Shown: positions 34,591-49,439, counted from the first letter of the stretch. The stretch: 64,000 bases of DNA from Plotosus lineatus (GCA_024760905.1 CM045729.1:84418550-84482549); one strand, 5' to 3'. Numbers and translations: made by a program. Notes: generated from the sequence alone by a model not told the origin.

Positions 34591-35035
34591 GAAACAGTTC
34601 ACTTGTGTTTTTATGTTCGACCCTCTGTTTTTCAGTGAATGCTTTATTTTCAGCCAAATATTTTCTATAATGTTGAGATTGGGAGACTGGACCGGCCACA
34701 GCATGCTATAAATATTGTTTTGAATTTTGTACTCCTCTGTAATACGAGCCTGATGCACGGAAGTGTTGTCATTGGAACCTGTACAGTCTGTCCGTGAAAC
34801 GACAGGCTAAAAGGCCACAGATTGTTTTCCAGATGTCAATGTATTTGACAGCACTTATGTTACCATCGACCTGGCACAAAGTCCCCAAACTGTACCAAGT
34901 GATACAACCCCACACCATAACAGACAACTCCTTCTGGCTCAGAACACACATGTACACAAAAGCACTGATGTGTGATGTCTATCCTGAACATGTAAACTGG
35001 TGCTGAAGAGAAGCCACCAGCATAGAATTTGTTTC
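34588..35035 (-). mobile_element. Tc1-like transposase relic
   Basis: Minus frames: SVMVWGCITWYSLGTLCQVD near 34925-34866, a stretch equivalent to the W-K-T-I block near 34850, HQARITEEY near 34758 (D and H block eroded), and LWPVQSPNLNIIENIWLKIK near 34700-34641, which holds the final Glu of the DD34E triad. N-terminal part missing. Confidence 0.75.
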
Positions 35036-35039
35036 ACTG

Positions 35040-35800
35040 GTTTACATCATCCCAGTCCTCACCATCAACAACCAGCATTTGATGCTTTAATCATTTGGGG
35101 CTGTCTCCAGCAGCAACAGGAGGATTATAAGGTACGGCAGAATGCATTTAATTTTTTGACATGTAAAAAAAATAATAGGTGCACTCTCTGGATTTTGCCT
35201 GCGGGGCACAGCAACGCCCCTCGCCAGCACATGCGGTGTACGAGGAGAGAGAGAAAGAGAGTTAAACGCCTGTGAGTTTGGACACTAACATCACACGTAC
35301 GAAAGCAAAGGCTCTGGAGGCACTGATGAGCCCCAACCAAGCACCAGTGCCACCAGTGATTCTCCTTCTTGATATGGCCATGGATTTGTTATTTATAAGG
35401 TTTATTATACAGTATTTATATATCTGCAGTTTGCCTGTATGACATTAAGATGCATAGAACACTTTAAAAGTAACTTCTATATAAATTTTATATATTTATA
35501 TATATTTATATAATTTAATATGTAGGTGGGTGGGTGTCCTTAAGAAGTGGCAGGAGTCATTTTGTGTTTTTTTTTCACATTTCGTGCGGGATGGGGGTGG
35601 TGGGGTGCTGGTCACCATTGACCGCAAAATAAGGGGGATTACTGTATGTTATTATAGTATAGCAATAAAAAGTTAGCTAAGAGTTTCCGATATTAGTGAT
35701 GCAATCTCTGAGAAAGAGGGTCAATGTTCAAATATTATAAACATTCCACAGAGAAAAAAGTACACAAATACATCTAAATTATAGTTAAAGAGTATAGCTC
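35040..35800. other. No gene recognised; MITE-like end near 35640
   Basis: CGCAAAATAAGGGGGATTAC then TGTA near 35624-35648 resembles a Tigger-type terminus. No coding block is recognised. Confidence 0.35.
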
Positions 35801-35802
35801 AT

Positions 35803-36165
35803 ATTCTTCTTCTTTTCCTTTCGGCTTTTCCCTTCAGGGGTCGCCACAACGAATCATCTGCCTCCATCTCACCCTATCCTTTGCACTTCTTCTCTTTTCC
35901 CAACTACCTTCATGTCCTGCTTCACCACATCCAGGAATCATTGGTCTTCCTCTAGGCCTTCTGTCTGGTAGTTCCAACCTCAGCATCCTAATACCAATAT
36001 ACTCACTATCCCTCCTCTGTACATGGCCAAACCACCTCAATCTAGCCTCTCTGACTTTGTCTCCAAAACGTCTTACATATGCTGTCCCTCTGATGTGCTC
36101 ATTCCTGATCCTAACCATCCTCGTTACTCCCAAAGAGAACTTCAACATTTTCATCTCTGCTCCCT
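35803..36165 (-). mobile_element. RTE-clade LINE, copy e: 3' end
   Basis: 5'-truncated. Starts near 36165 in the thumb (MKMLKFSLGVTRMVRIRNEH), then VRRFGDKVREARLRWFGHVQ, and the 3' UTR ending GAAAAGAAGAAG at about 35803. Confidence 0.88.
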
Positions 36166-36237
36166 TATGTCTAATAATACATAGTGACAGCATTCAGGTG
36201 TGTGGTAGGAATAATTGACTGTTTGGGGTTTTTTGAA

Positions 36238-36560
36238 ATTGCATCAAGGATCATCTCTGAGCAGCGGTCATGGACAGGTAGACAAGATCAGATAAAGGTA
36301 TCTTAACAATGATATTTGTGGATGGTATGTGATGTGTAATATGAGCAGCAAACGGGAAGATGAATCTGGAGAGGCGGAGGTATGCTCTGGAGAGAGGAGA
36401 AATAAAAGAACATGTGTGTGTAAGAGAGGGATGATGAAAACATTTGAAAACTGCAATACTTGAGGTGATGAAAGAAGACTAATTTAAATACTTAAGGTGA
36501 ACTATCCAAGGTGATGGAGAATCTCATAAAGAAATGAAGAAGACAGTGCAGGCTGGATAT
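36238..36560 (+). mobile_element. Old, diverged RTE-related RT fragment
   Basis: GCATCAAGGATC...CTCTGAGCAG, then GAAGATGAATCTGGAGAGGC and GAGGTATGCTCTGGAGAGAG align with the RT segment around the FADD box of the young copies, but with many changes; the box reads FVDG. It marks an older wave of the family. Confidence 0.6.
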
Positions 36561-37140
36561 ATATGGATTATTTAAAAGTACAGGGCACAGAAAGTTTCTT
36601 TGTTTATTTTGTTTATTGTTTTGTTTGATGTTTAATGTTCATAAAGTAATGGCAGTAACTCGATTTCTGCTTTAATTAAATTATTATAAACAAAATCTTC
36701 AATTAAAGACGTTTGAGAATCAATGATGAAACAATGTGATTTGGATTTTCTGTATCAATTCAATTTTAAACAGTCAACTTAAAAGTTCTTAGATCTCCTG
36801 CTTTATACTTTTGTACATAAAACCCTGTTGAGTAAAATTTTGTAAGCAGATTGAATATAGAGGAACATGGGGAAGGTTATTATTAAGTGAGCAGGGTGAT
36901 GTTAGTGAAACGTGTGATATGAACAGAAATAAAAATCCTGTACATTTGTCACTTCTTCTATCACATAGTCTATGAACTCGATTTTATCAGTAAGAGAATG
37001 AAAGGTTCATCATCATGATAAGGAAAGCAAATTAGAATATTTAAATACAGCTCTCACACACGTATGGATCTTAAAATATTATTTAAAATGAGTACATAAA
37101 GATTTGTGTTTATATTCACACAATGCATTTTGCTTAATTC
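36561..37140. other. No gene recognised
   Basis: AT-rich intergenic sequence between the two lectin genes. Confidence 0.35.
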
Positions 37141-37515
37141 GTATAGTTTTATTATATCTGAGATTCATTAACATTTTATCTACAAACCAAACAAAACCTC
37201 TCAAACACGTCTAATCTGATCAACTCTATTTGGAGTAAAGAGACAGTGCTGTATACAAGTGAAATGATAAAAAAAAAAAAAAAATTCAGGGATCGCTCAC
37301 TTTCTGAAGTTAATGGGGACCAAGACCACCGCGACTGACGATTTCCGCGAAGTAGGATCAACCCCCCTGACTGATATATAAATACATGTATATGCATATA
37401 TAATATCAACACATACATATTTAATGCTATAAATTTTGAGACTAACAATTAAAAGTTTGAAAATAATGCATAAGATGTAAATAAAATATAAATACATACA
37501 CACATACAGACACAC

Positions 37516-37517
37516 AT

Positions 37518-37569
<52 letters not shown>
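37516..37569. repeat. (CA)n microsatellite
   Basis: About 27 CA units inside the MITE. Confidence 0.95.
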
Positions 37570-37570
<1 letters not shown>

Positions 37571-37933
37571 TGCGCTGCCACAAGACACACACTCAGATGC
37601 GCATCTGACATAAAAATGTAAGTACCGTATTTGATGTAATAGGTGCCCTGCTCCAATACCCCCCAATATTTTTGATCTTATGTCTAATAACCACCCATGT
37701 GTACTGGTAGCAAAACCGTAGATCAAACTTACCAATTTTTTTTCGATCAGTCTCTGTAACCGTAAAATGATGCATTCACTGCCAGTAAAAGTGAGTTCTT
37801 CTATTGTTCTGTTACTCGTATTATTCATGTTTTCCACCTCGATGGTAACAATCATTTACCTTTCCACTCCGCAGGGAAGATTTTAATAAGTGCACTCACT
37901 TTTTTAATTGGCTCTGTGCACTTAATACAGTAG

Positions 37934-37934
<1 letters not shown>

Positions 37935-37998
<64 letters not shown>
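37935..37998. repeat. (GT)n microsatellite
   Basis: About 32 GT units, then G-rich and T-rich runs up to 38080. Confidence 0.95.
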
Positions 37999-38004
<6 letters not shown>

Positions 38005-38254
38005 GGGGTGTTTTGTTTTGTTTTGTTTTTATTTTTATTTTATTATGCTTGAATTTTTTTTTTTTTTTTTTTTTTTTTGCATAATTGGCCTTATTTTATG
38101 GCATTTTCTTTCACTTTCCCCCCTATTTTTTCTTAATTTCCTTATTTTTTTATTTTTTGATGAATAAATTTGAAAAACCCGATGCACTGAAGCCACAAAA
38201 ACTGTAGCACGGAGTAGTGAGGGATCCCTGTATTACATTAGAAATAAACTGAAG

Positions 38255-38260
38255 TTTATT
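38255..38260 (-). promoter_or_regulatory. Possible polyadenylation signal AATAAA, gene 2
   Basis: AATAAA on the minus strand about 93 bases after the stop and only 25 bases before the MITE boundary at 38230, so the cleavage site probably falls at or inside the MITE. Confidence 0.45.
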
Positions 38261-38352
38261 TTCCCTTCACCATCCCATTAATAATGAACTCATTACATTT
38301 TCCAGAGTGAACACATCACTCACTCGAAAAAAGACAAGAATCTACTACAGAA

Positions 38353-42287
<3,935 letters not shown>

Positions 42288-42395
42288 GGTTGACACTCAC
42301 TAAAAACAGAAATGTAATGGACAGACAGTGACTAAAATGAATAAAATTACATATTCCACAGTATTATATGCTATATTACATGTAAAGTTTTTGGG

Positions 42396-42600
42396 GCCGG
42401 TGGTGTAGTGGTTAGGGTGCTGTGCTCATGATTGGGAGGTTTTGAGTTCAAATCCCACTGAGACCCTCACTGTGCTCAGACCTCTGGGCAAGGTCTTAAC
42501 CCCAAGTGTACCTCTGTTCACCCAGCAGTATAAATGGGTACCAGTAAAAATATACTGGGAACGTAATCTTTGCTGGACTAGCATCCCATCCAGGAAAAGT
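42396..42600 (+). repeat. tRNA-derived SINE family B, upstream of lectin gene 2
   Basis: GGGGCCGGTGGTGTAGTGGT head, B box GAGTTCAAATCCC, body TACTGGGAACGTAATC. Starts about 110 bases upstream of the lectin gene 2 start codon. The 3' part runs into (TA)n(GA)n at 42602-42650. Confidence 0.85.

Positions 42601-42601
<1 letters not shown>

Positions 42602-42650
<49 letters not shown>
42602..42650. repeat. (TA)n(GA)n microsatellite
   Basis: TA units to 42627 then GA units. Confidence 0.95.
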
Positions 42651-42764
42651 TGAATGACATTTAATCATTTAAAAAAAAAAGAAATGCTATGTAAAGAATT
42701 AAATATCCAGTGTTCTCAAACTTTGTTCCAACTGTTTTTTTTTTCTTTTTCTTTATTCCTGCAG

Positions 42765-43086
42765 ACCATGTATGCACATTGGCCCAGAGGTGCTGGTGTA
42801 TCGAGGCAATGTCAAAAAAGAGAGATTCCGGACAAGAAGGACGAAACACCCCATAAGATTGTTCTTGTTCTGTGATGCAGGTAAAATGTAGATAATGTTC
42901 ATCCGGTGTTAACATAGATAATCTTGTAGCTTGTATATTTGTCATTTACTAGTTAAAGTGAACTTTACTTATTAGCGACGCTTTAATTACAGATAAATAC
43001 AAAACCACAAAAACATTTGCGAGACGGGCAGAGGAAATGTGCAACTTTGAAAATGAGGACATGGAGGAGAGCAGGAAATGGAGACG

Positions 43087-43163
<77 letters not shown>

Positions 43164-43426
43164 ATTTTCTGAGTAGATCCTTCCGTAGGAGAGTGCTCAA
43201 TACTTTTGGTAGAGCAAATAACAAAGGACAGGACAAAGGCTTTCTATTGAAACTCCATTTATCACTACAGATCTGTTCGAGGGTGGTGAAACCATCCCTC
43301 TCTTCAGGTGATTACAGAAGAATCTCTTCTGTAATCACCTGAAGAGAGGGGATGGTTTCACCACCCTCTAAACAGATCTGTAGTGATAAATGGAGTTTCA
43401 ATAGAAAGCCTTTGTCCTGTCCTTTT

Positions 43427-43499
<73 letters not shown>

Positions 43500-44550
43500 T
43501 AGGGTTTTTACACCCGAACCTAGTGGCTCATCAGGCCAGTGCTTATCCTCAGTTTCTGTAGCGTGAACCAACTAGGAGATCAACTCCTCCTGGATGGGAC
43601 ACGAGTAAATCGAAGGTTACCTTCCCAGTATAGTTTTACTGGTATCCATTTACACTGCTGGGTGAACAGAGGCACACTTGTGGTTAAGATCTTGCGAAGG
43701 GGTCTGAGCACAGTGAGGGTCTCAGTGGGATTCGAACTCACAACCTCCTGATCATGTGCACAGCACCCTAACCACTACACGACCTGCCCCACATATATAT
43801 GAAATAGATATGTTCAAATGATTGATCATTTCTTCTATATACTGTAAACTTTGTCACCTGAGTCTCAGTCCAGGTTTCATGAACATAGTGTGTTAAAGTG
43901 TTTCAAGAAATAATAAAGAATTTTTGTAATATAGCTTTTATGTTTAATAATAATATTATATTTTGATATAATTATTGTACTCAGCATAACATGAAGAAAA
44001 GTGCTGGAAGTAACAATTGTGATACATAATTGTCACTTTCTATTACAGGAACTATTACACTGTCCCATCCAGGGACTCCACAGCAGGAGATGAGCGAGGC
44101 TACTGGGAGCGCTCTTAAACATGAACCGCGAAAGGAAGATGGTTCCTGTTCTAAGGCAATTCCATTAGTCCATAAAATTATTTTGACCATGGATGTGTTA
44201 TTTGTTAGCCATGGGCAGTCTGCCTGCTTCTTATTACACTTGTGCATGTTTAAGGAGTACAGTATTATTGTGCTGATTGTGTTGCCCCATTTTTGTATTG
44301 TCACAAACTTGCATTAGATTTATACTGCTAGATAATATTTAAAAAAAATGTGAGCTACTTAGCACTTGACCTGCTTCTGAGCTTTTTTTTTTTTTTTTGC
44401 TGTAACTATAAAATTGTTTTAGGCTCAAAGAAAAGTTATTTTTCACATCTGCTATATTTTTTACTTTTTTTTTTTTCTTTTCCAGGTGAAATCCAGTACT
44501 GCAGAAAGGATGCTGATGATGACTCAGATGATGACAATGATGACTTGTGA
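42765..44550 (+). CDS. Candidate gene, three phase-compatible exons, unrecognised
   Basis: Putative exons 42765-42880, 44049-44141 and 44486-44550. The first follows a strong pyrimidine tract and TGCAG, ends at a GTAAAA donor, and reads HIGPEVLVYRGNVKKERF then TRRTKHPIRLFLFCDA. The second follows ATTACAG and reads TITLSHPGTPQQEMSEATGS; its donor GTTCCT is weak. The third follows a pyrimidine tract and CCAG, reads EIQYCRKDADDDSDDDNDDL and ends in TGA at 44548. Phases (2 in, then 1, 1) keep one frame through all three. I do not recognise the protein. Upstream exons are not found. It could also be an old transposon gene. Confidence 0.35.
43091..43161. repeat. (TA)n array left of hammerhead palindrome A
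   Basis: TA units ending directly at the element sequence GGATTTTCTGAG. Confidence 0.95.
43261..43312 (-). ncRNA. Hammerhead motif, decayed (element A left arm)
   Basis: CTGAAGA and both helix I strands are kept, but the conserved GAAA has lost one A, so cleavage is not expected. Confidence 0.5.
43334..43387 (+). ncRNA. Hammerhead motif, decayed (element A right arm)
   Basis: CTGAAGA is kept; GAAA is changed to TAAA, removing the essential G. Helices I and III are still paired. Confidence 0.5.
43432..43496. repeat. (TA)n array right of palindrome A
   Basis: TA units with one AGA interruption. Confidence 0.95.
43497..43795 (-). repeat. tRNA-derived SINE family B
   Basis: Full-length minus copy; B box complement GATTCGAACTC near 43730. 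Located in the long intron between candidate exons 1 and 2. Confidence 0.85.
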
Positions 44551-44570
44551 CCATGTTTAGTAATTAATAA

Positions 44571-46569
44571 GTGCCCGCCCTCATGCCGGTCCCAAGCCCG
44601 GATAAATGCAGAGGGTTGCAACAGGAAGGGCATCCGGCGTAAAACTTTTGCCAGCATACAAAATTCAAAGCGTAAAGACAAATTTCATACCGGGATCGGT
44701 CGAGGCCCGGGTTAACAACGACTGCCATCAGTGCTGTTAACCAACAGGGTGCTGGTGGCAATTGGACTACTGTTGCTCGAAGACGTCGAAGAAGGAGAGG
44801 CGGGAGGCGTGTCCATAGGCAGAGAGAGAAGTGGAAAAGCATGAGTTTAGGACTGAGATTAGGGACTCTGAATGTTGGAACTATGACAGGAAAAGACAGA
44901 GAGCTGGCTGACATGATGCAGAGGAGGAAGGTGGACATACTGTGTGTTCAGGAGAACAGGTGGAAAGGTAGCAAGGCTAGAAGCTTAGGAGCAGGGTTTA
45001 AGCTGTTTTTTCATGATGTGGATGGGAAGGGAAATGGAGTAGGAGTCATCTTGAAGGAGGGGATGGTCAGGAATGTTCGAGAAGTGAAAAGAGTGTCAGA
45101 CAGAGTGATGAGTCTCAAGTTAGAAATTGAAGGTGTGATGTTCAATGTTGTTAGTGCTTATGCCCCACAGGCAGGATGTGAGCTAGAAGAGAAGGAGAGA
45201 TTCTGGAGTGAGTTAGATGAAGTGATGCAGAGGTGAAAGAGTGGTCATTGGTGCAGACTTCAACGGACATGTTGGGTCAGGCAACAGAGGGGATGAGGAA
45301 GTGATGGGCAGGTTTGGTATCCAGGACAGGAACACAGAAGGACAGATGTTTGTAGATTTTGCAAAAAGGATGGAAGTGGCTGTGGTAAATACTTTCCTCC
45401 AGAAGAGACAGGAGCATAGGGTGACTTATAAAAGTGGAGGTAGGAGCACACAGGTAGACTACATCTTGTGTAGGCGATGTAATTTGAAGGAAGTCAGTGA
45501 CTGCAAAGTAGTAGTAGGTAAGAGTGTTTCCAAACAGCATAGGATGGTGGTGTGCAGGATGATGCTGATGGTAAGAAAGGTGAAGAAGGCAAAGGCAGAG
45601 CAGAAGACAAAGTGGTGGAAGCTGAAAAAGGAAGAGTGTCGTGCTGTCTTCAGGGAGGAGTTGAAACAGGTTTTTGGTGGTCAGGAAGTGCTTCCAGATG
45701 GCTGGACAACCACAGCTAATGTGACCAAAGAGACAGGTAGGAAAGGACTTGGCATGTCCTCTGGAAGAATAGTAGATAAGGAGACTTGGTGGTGGAATGA
45801 GGAAGTGCAGGAGTGTGTACAAAAGAAGAGGTTAGATAAGAAGAAATGGGACATTGTGAGGACCGAAGAGAGTAGAAGGTTAGCCTCAGTAAAACAGAAT
45901 ACATGTGTGTGAATGACAAGGACCCAAGAAGAACGGTGAGGTTACAGTGAGCGGAGATAAGGAAGGTGGAGGATTTTAAGTACTTAGGTTCAACAATCCA
46001 GAGAAGTGGAGAGTGTGGAAAAGAGGTGAAGAAGTGTATGCAGGCAGGTTGGAATGTTTGGAGAAACGTGTCCGGTGTGATGTGTGATAGGAGGGTATCG
46101 GCAAGAATGAAAGGAAAAGTGTACAAGACGGTGGTAAGGCCAGCGATGCTGTATGGTTTAGAAACAATGGCCCTGGGGAAAAGACAGGAGGCAGAGCTGG
46201 AGGTAGCAGAGATGAAAATGTTGAGGTTCCCTTTGGGAGTCACGAGGATGGATAGGATCAGAAATGAGTACATCAGAGGGACAGCCCATGTAAGATGTTT
46301 TGGAGACAAAGTCAGAGAGGCTAGATTGAGGTGGTTTGGACATGTACAGAGGAGGGATAGTGAGTATATTGGTAGTAGGATGCTGAGGTTGGAACTACCA
46401 GGCAGAAGGAGGAGAGGAAGACCAAAAAGAAGATTCATGGATGCGTTGAAGGAGGACATGAAGGTAGTTGGAGTAAGAGAAGAAGATACAGAGGATCGGG
46501 TGAGACGGAGGCGGATGGTTTGCTGTGGCGACCCCCTGAAGGGAAAAGCCGAAAGGAAAAGAAGAAGAA
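44571..46569 (+). mobile_element. RTE-clade LINE, copy g, RT core deleted
   Basis: 5' UTR 44571-44840; endonuclease 44841-45236 (VQENRWKGSKARSLGAGF; the usual E-T-R-W is E-N-R-W) and 45241-45720 (GADFNGHVGSG, VDYILCRRCNLKEVSDCK), then the linker to about 45885. The sequence then jumps to LASVKQNTCV, i.e. past the whole RT fingers and palm including FADD. The thumb and C-terminus follow (45966-46574) with the family 3' UTR. No polymerase could be made. Confidence 0.9.
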
Positions 46570-46579
46570 TTTGATTAAT

Positions 46580-48715
46580 AATTTAATTTTTTTAAAGGGG
46601 TAAAGGCTGGGGCTGTCCAATCTCAGATACCTCGAGTTTATGTTCTGGGTGAATAAAGTATTTATTAGTGTTACCACTGCACATTTTTGCTACATTCCTC
46701 ACAACATTTTTTGCCACGTTCTTGATGACATTACTTGCAATGTTGCAGCAAAGTTTTTGCCACATTCATCATCGTGTCACTTGTGACGTTGCAGGAACGT
46801 TTTTGGGAGTCTACAAAGTTGTGTCATTGCAACGTTTTATTGCAACATCGTTGCGGCTTTTGTATAATGTTGTAGGAACGTTGTTACAATGTAACCGCGT
46901 TCGCTGGGTAAGTCTGGCATGTGATTTCCTCCAACTTTATTATGATAGACATACACATTTTCTTCACCTTTTGTTGTATTCAGATGAATCAGAAATTTGT
47001 GAAACAAGAAAGAAGAAAATTTCTACCAATGGTCGCAATGATAAATCCACAACATTTTCTTTTGTATTTAGTTTAAGTGTATGTACATCATGGAATGTGT
47101 ACAGCAGCTGTACGACAACCAAGTATCACAAAAATATCATGCAAGGATTCTTTTTTCTGACAACAATTGCACAACTATGAAAATCATATGATTTGTCTTC
47201 GTGCGACCTGGCCTTGTTTCTCCACAAACAAAGTATAAAACATGCGTTATATGAAAATGCAATTACCCAACTTTCAAATCTGCCTTAGCCAATATATAAT
47301 TGGTTTCGGTGTTGTAGTGCCATTAAATTTATTTGATAAAAAAATCCAGGTCGTTTGTGAAAGGAGATTAATAGTTACATAGTGAAATGGAAAACTAATT
47401 ACATGCTATTTTTGATACATTTTAATTCGAAATGTTACTTCTCAGTAATGTTTAATAATAACTCAAGGTTTTAGATCACCAAAAAACATATGTATAAGCT
47501 GTTCAACAGAAAAAATAACAAACACAGTACAAAATCAGCTCTTTAAACTAATCACGTTAGGCATAAGTGAACATGGGGGTTCAGCCTAATACGACTCTTT
47601 GGCCTGTGTTAAGTTATTGAATCAACACCTGACTATTTAGAATTATCAGGACTATTCAAAACATACAACTTTGTGGATCAGTGGATTTTTTTTCCTTTTT
47701 CTTTTTCTTTTGTTATGCGTTTAAATTCAGCAATAATGTTCCATTAAATATGAAAAACAAAGGTATGTTTGAGATCTTCATGAATGCAGTAATCCTCATA
47801 GAATCAACAATAAAATCAGTTTGTAAGTGCTTATTGGTTATTTATTGCACTTTATCTGACATTTGTTTGAAATTTTAATGCAGTATATTACACTATAAAA
47901 CACCTTGACATGTTGACCATGAGATAAAATGTTGTATAAATACAGACAATTTACAATGTTAAACTATTTCATGTAAATTATAAACTGGTTTTATGTAGAC
48001 TGTGTTTCTAAAACCTTTCGTAAAGAGTCTATTTTTAATACTAATTACCTACTGGTATATATTTCTCTGTGCACCACGCTTTACAACAAAACAAACTTCA
48101 AAAACATTCATTCAACATTCAACATTCATTCAAAACATTCATTAACCCACTTGTCAAGCCCTATAAATACAACCAATAAAGTATTGAGAAATAAATGAAG
48201 TATTTCATTAAATTATAAAAACATACCAGAAATGTGAAAGAGGTGATCTATCGGCGCTGAAGTGTCTATATATCACGATATTTCAGAGCTATTTGTGAGG
48301 TTTTATGTCAATGAATTTGTATTTATGTCCTTAGGACTTGATGATGAAATGCAATTCGTCTTCTCCTCCTTTTCCTCCTCCTTTTTTAAATTTACAAAAC
48401 AGATTGTATGGAAATCTGAGATCGACAGGACACAATTGAAAAAAAAAAAAGTGGACTGTAGATATTTATCAAGTTGATCTTTAAGGTGTGAATTGAAAAT
48501 AAAAATCTAGCTCAAGATAAAAATTGCACTTTTCCAGCACAAAACAAGATCATTGAACTGCCATGGAAACATTATTAATACAAGTTTTACATTCTACGTG
48601 AGTTCACCTAAGTGTTCAGTCCCATTCAGTCCCATTGATGTGAAACTAAATTACATCTGGTGCAAAGATTAAGACAGAACACTTGCTGTACACAGAACTA
48701 AACAGAGTTGAGATA
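46580..48715. other. No gene recognised; repeat-like part at 46670-46915
   Basis: 46670-46915 is rich in GTTGCAACGTT-like motifs and ends GCGTTCGCTGGGTAA, probably a decayed MITE. The rest is AT-rich, with short CATTCAACATT repeats near 48105-48145. No conserved coding block is seen. Confidence 0.4.
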
Positions 48716-48787
48716 TATATATGATTTTCTGAGTAGATCCTTCCGTAGGAGAGTGCTCAATACTTTTTGGTAGAGCAAATAACAATA

Positions 48788-48792
<5 letters not shown>

Positions 48793-48881
<89 letters not shown>
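48793..48881. repeat. (TA)n array within palindrome B
   Basis: About 44 TA units inside the left arm; the right arm has no array at the matching place. Confidence 0.95.
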
Positions 48882-48885
<4 letters not shown>

Positions 48886-48928
48886 AAAATAAAGGATAGG
48901 ACAAAGACTTTCTATTGAAACTCCATTA

Positions 48929-48983
48929 ATCACTACAGATCTGTTTCGAGGGGTGGTGAAACCATCCTCTCTCTTCAGGTGAT
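48929..48983 (-). ncRNA. Hammerhead ribozyme, type I, intact core (element B left arm)
   Basis: Minus strand, 5' to 3': helix I strand ATCAC; CTGAAGA (fits CUGANGA); helix II GAGAGGATGG paired with CCACCCCTC around a short loop; GAAA; helix III within the self-complementary ACAGATCTGT; UA at the cleavage position; helix I return GTGAT. All core positions match the consensus. Self-cleavage would occur after the A at 48934. The very short helix III is typical of metazoan retroelement hammerheads, which often act as dimers. Fold found by eye. Confidence 0.75.
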
Positions 48984-48999
48984 TATAGAAGGTTCTATA

Positions 49000-49054
49000 A
49001 TCACCTGAAGAGAGAGGATAGTTTCACCACCCCTCGAAACAGATCTGTAGTGAT
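49000..49054 (+). ncRNA. Hammerhead ribozyme, type I, intact core (element B right arm)
   Basis: Mirror copy on +: ATCAC (49000-49004), CTGAAGA (49005-49011), helix II with one G-to-A change (GGATAG), GAAA (49036-49039), ACAGATCTGT, UA (49048-49049), GTGAT (49050-49054). The core is intact; helix II is one pair weaker than in the left arm. Confidence 0.72.
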
Positions 49055-49164
49055 AAATGGAGTTTCAATAGAAAGTCTTTGTCCTTTTTCTTTTATTTTT
49101 ATTGTTATTTGCTCGACCAAAAAGTATTGAGCACTCTCCTACGGAAGGATCTACTCAGACAATC

Positions 49165-49168
<4 letters not shown>

Positions 49169-49214
<46 letters not shown>
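49169..49214. repeat. (TA)n array right of palindrome B
   Basis: TA units starting where the element ends. Confidence 0.95.
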
Positions 49215-49218
<4 letters not shown>

Positions 49219-49310
49219 TTGTCATTGGACTTAATGCCATGCTGCAGTAGTTTGCACAAAGCTAAAGCACTGACTTTTCCTTTGTACTGTCCATAGAAGA
49301 GATGTTTTTA

Positions 49311-49433
<123 letters not shown>

Positions 49434-49439
49434 TTATAT

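Larger units (their letters stand above)
37287..38230. mobile_element. MITE in the 3' flank of lectin gene 2
   Basis: Ends CAGGGATCGCTCAC (37287) and the complement of GTGAGGGATCCCTG (to 38230); TA follows at 38231. Inside lie (CA)n at 37516-37569 and (GT)n at 37935-37998 and no transposase. The matching site in the gene 1 flank (near 26958) is empty. Ends and TA target fit Tigger/mariner-type MITEs. Confidence 0.8.
43162..43431. mobile_element. Foldback element A with two decayed hammerhead motifs
   Basis: Palindrome centred near 43323, arms about 100 bases each (43222-43320 and 43326-43429), plus an outer left segment 43162-43221 found again at 48722 and 49105. Each arm holds the hammerhead layout, but the left arm has GAA for GAAA and the right arm TAAA for GAAA. 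No protein is encoded. TA arrays border both sides. Confidence 0.7.
48722..49168. mobile_element. Foldback element B with two hammerhead ribozyme motifs
   Basis: Palindrome centred at about 48991. Outer arms are 48722-48790 and 49093-49166, inner arms 48893-48988 and 48994-49090. A (TA)n array (48793-48881) interrupts the left arm. Head-to-head hammerhead motifs sit in the inner arms. No protein is encoded. Likely a non-autonomous mobile unit. Confidence 0.75.

Noticed and set aside
46668..47180. A 170-residue open frame
   Set aside because: The first half is made of GTTGCAACGTT-type repeat units, and the rest shows no recognised domain or splice context.
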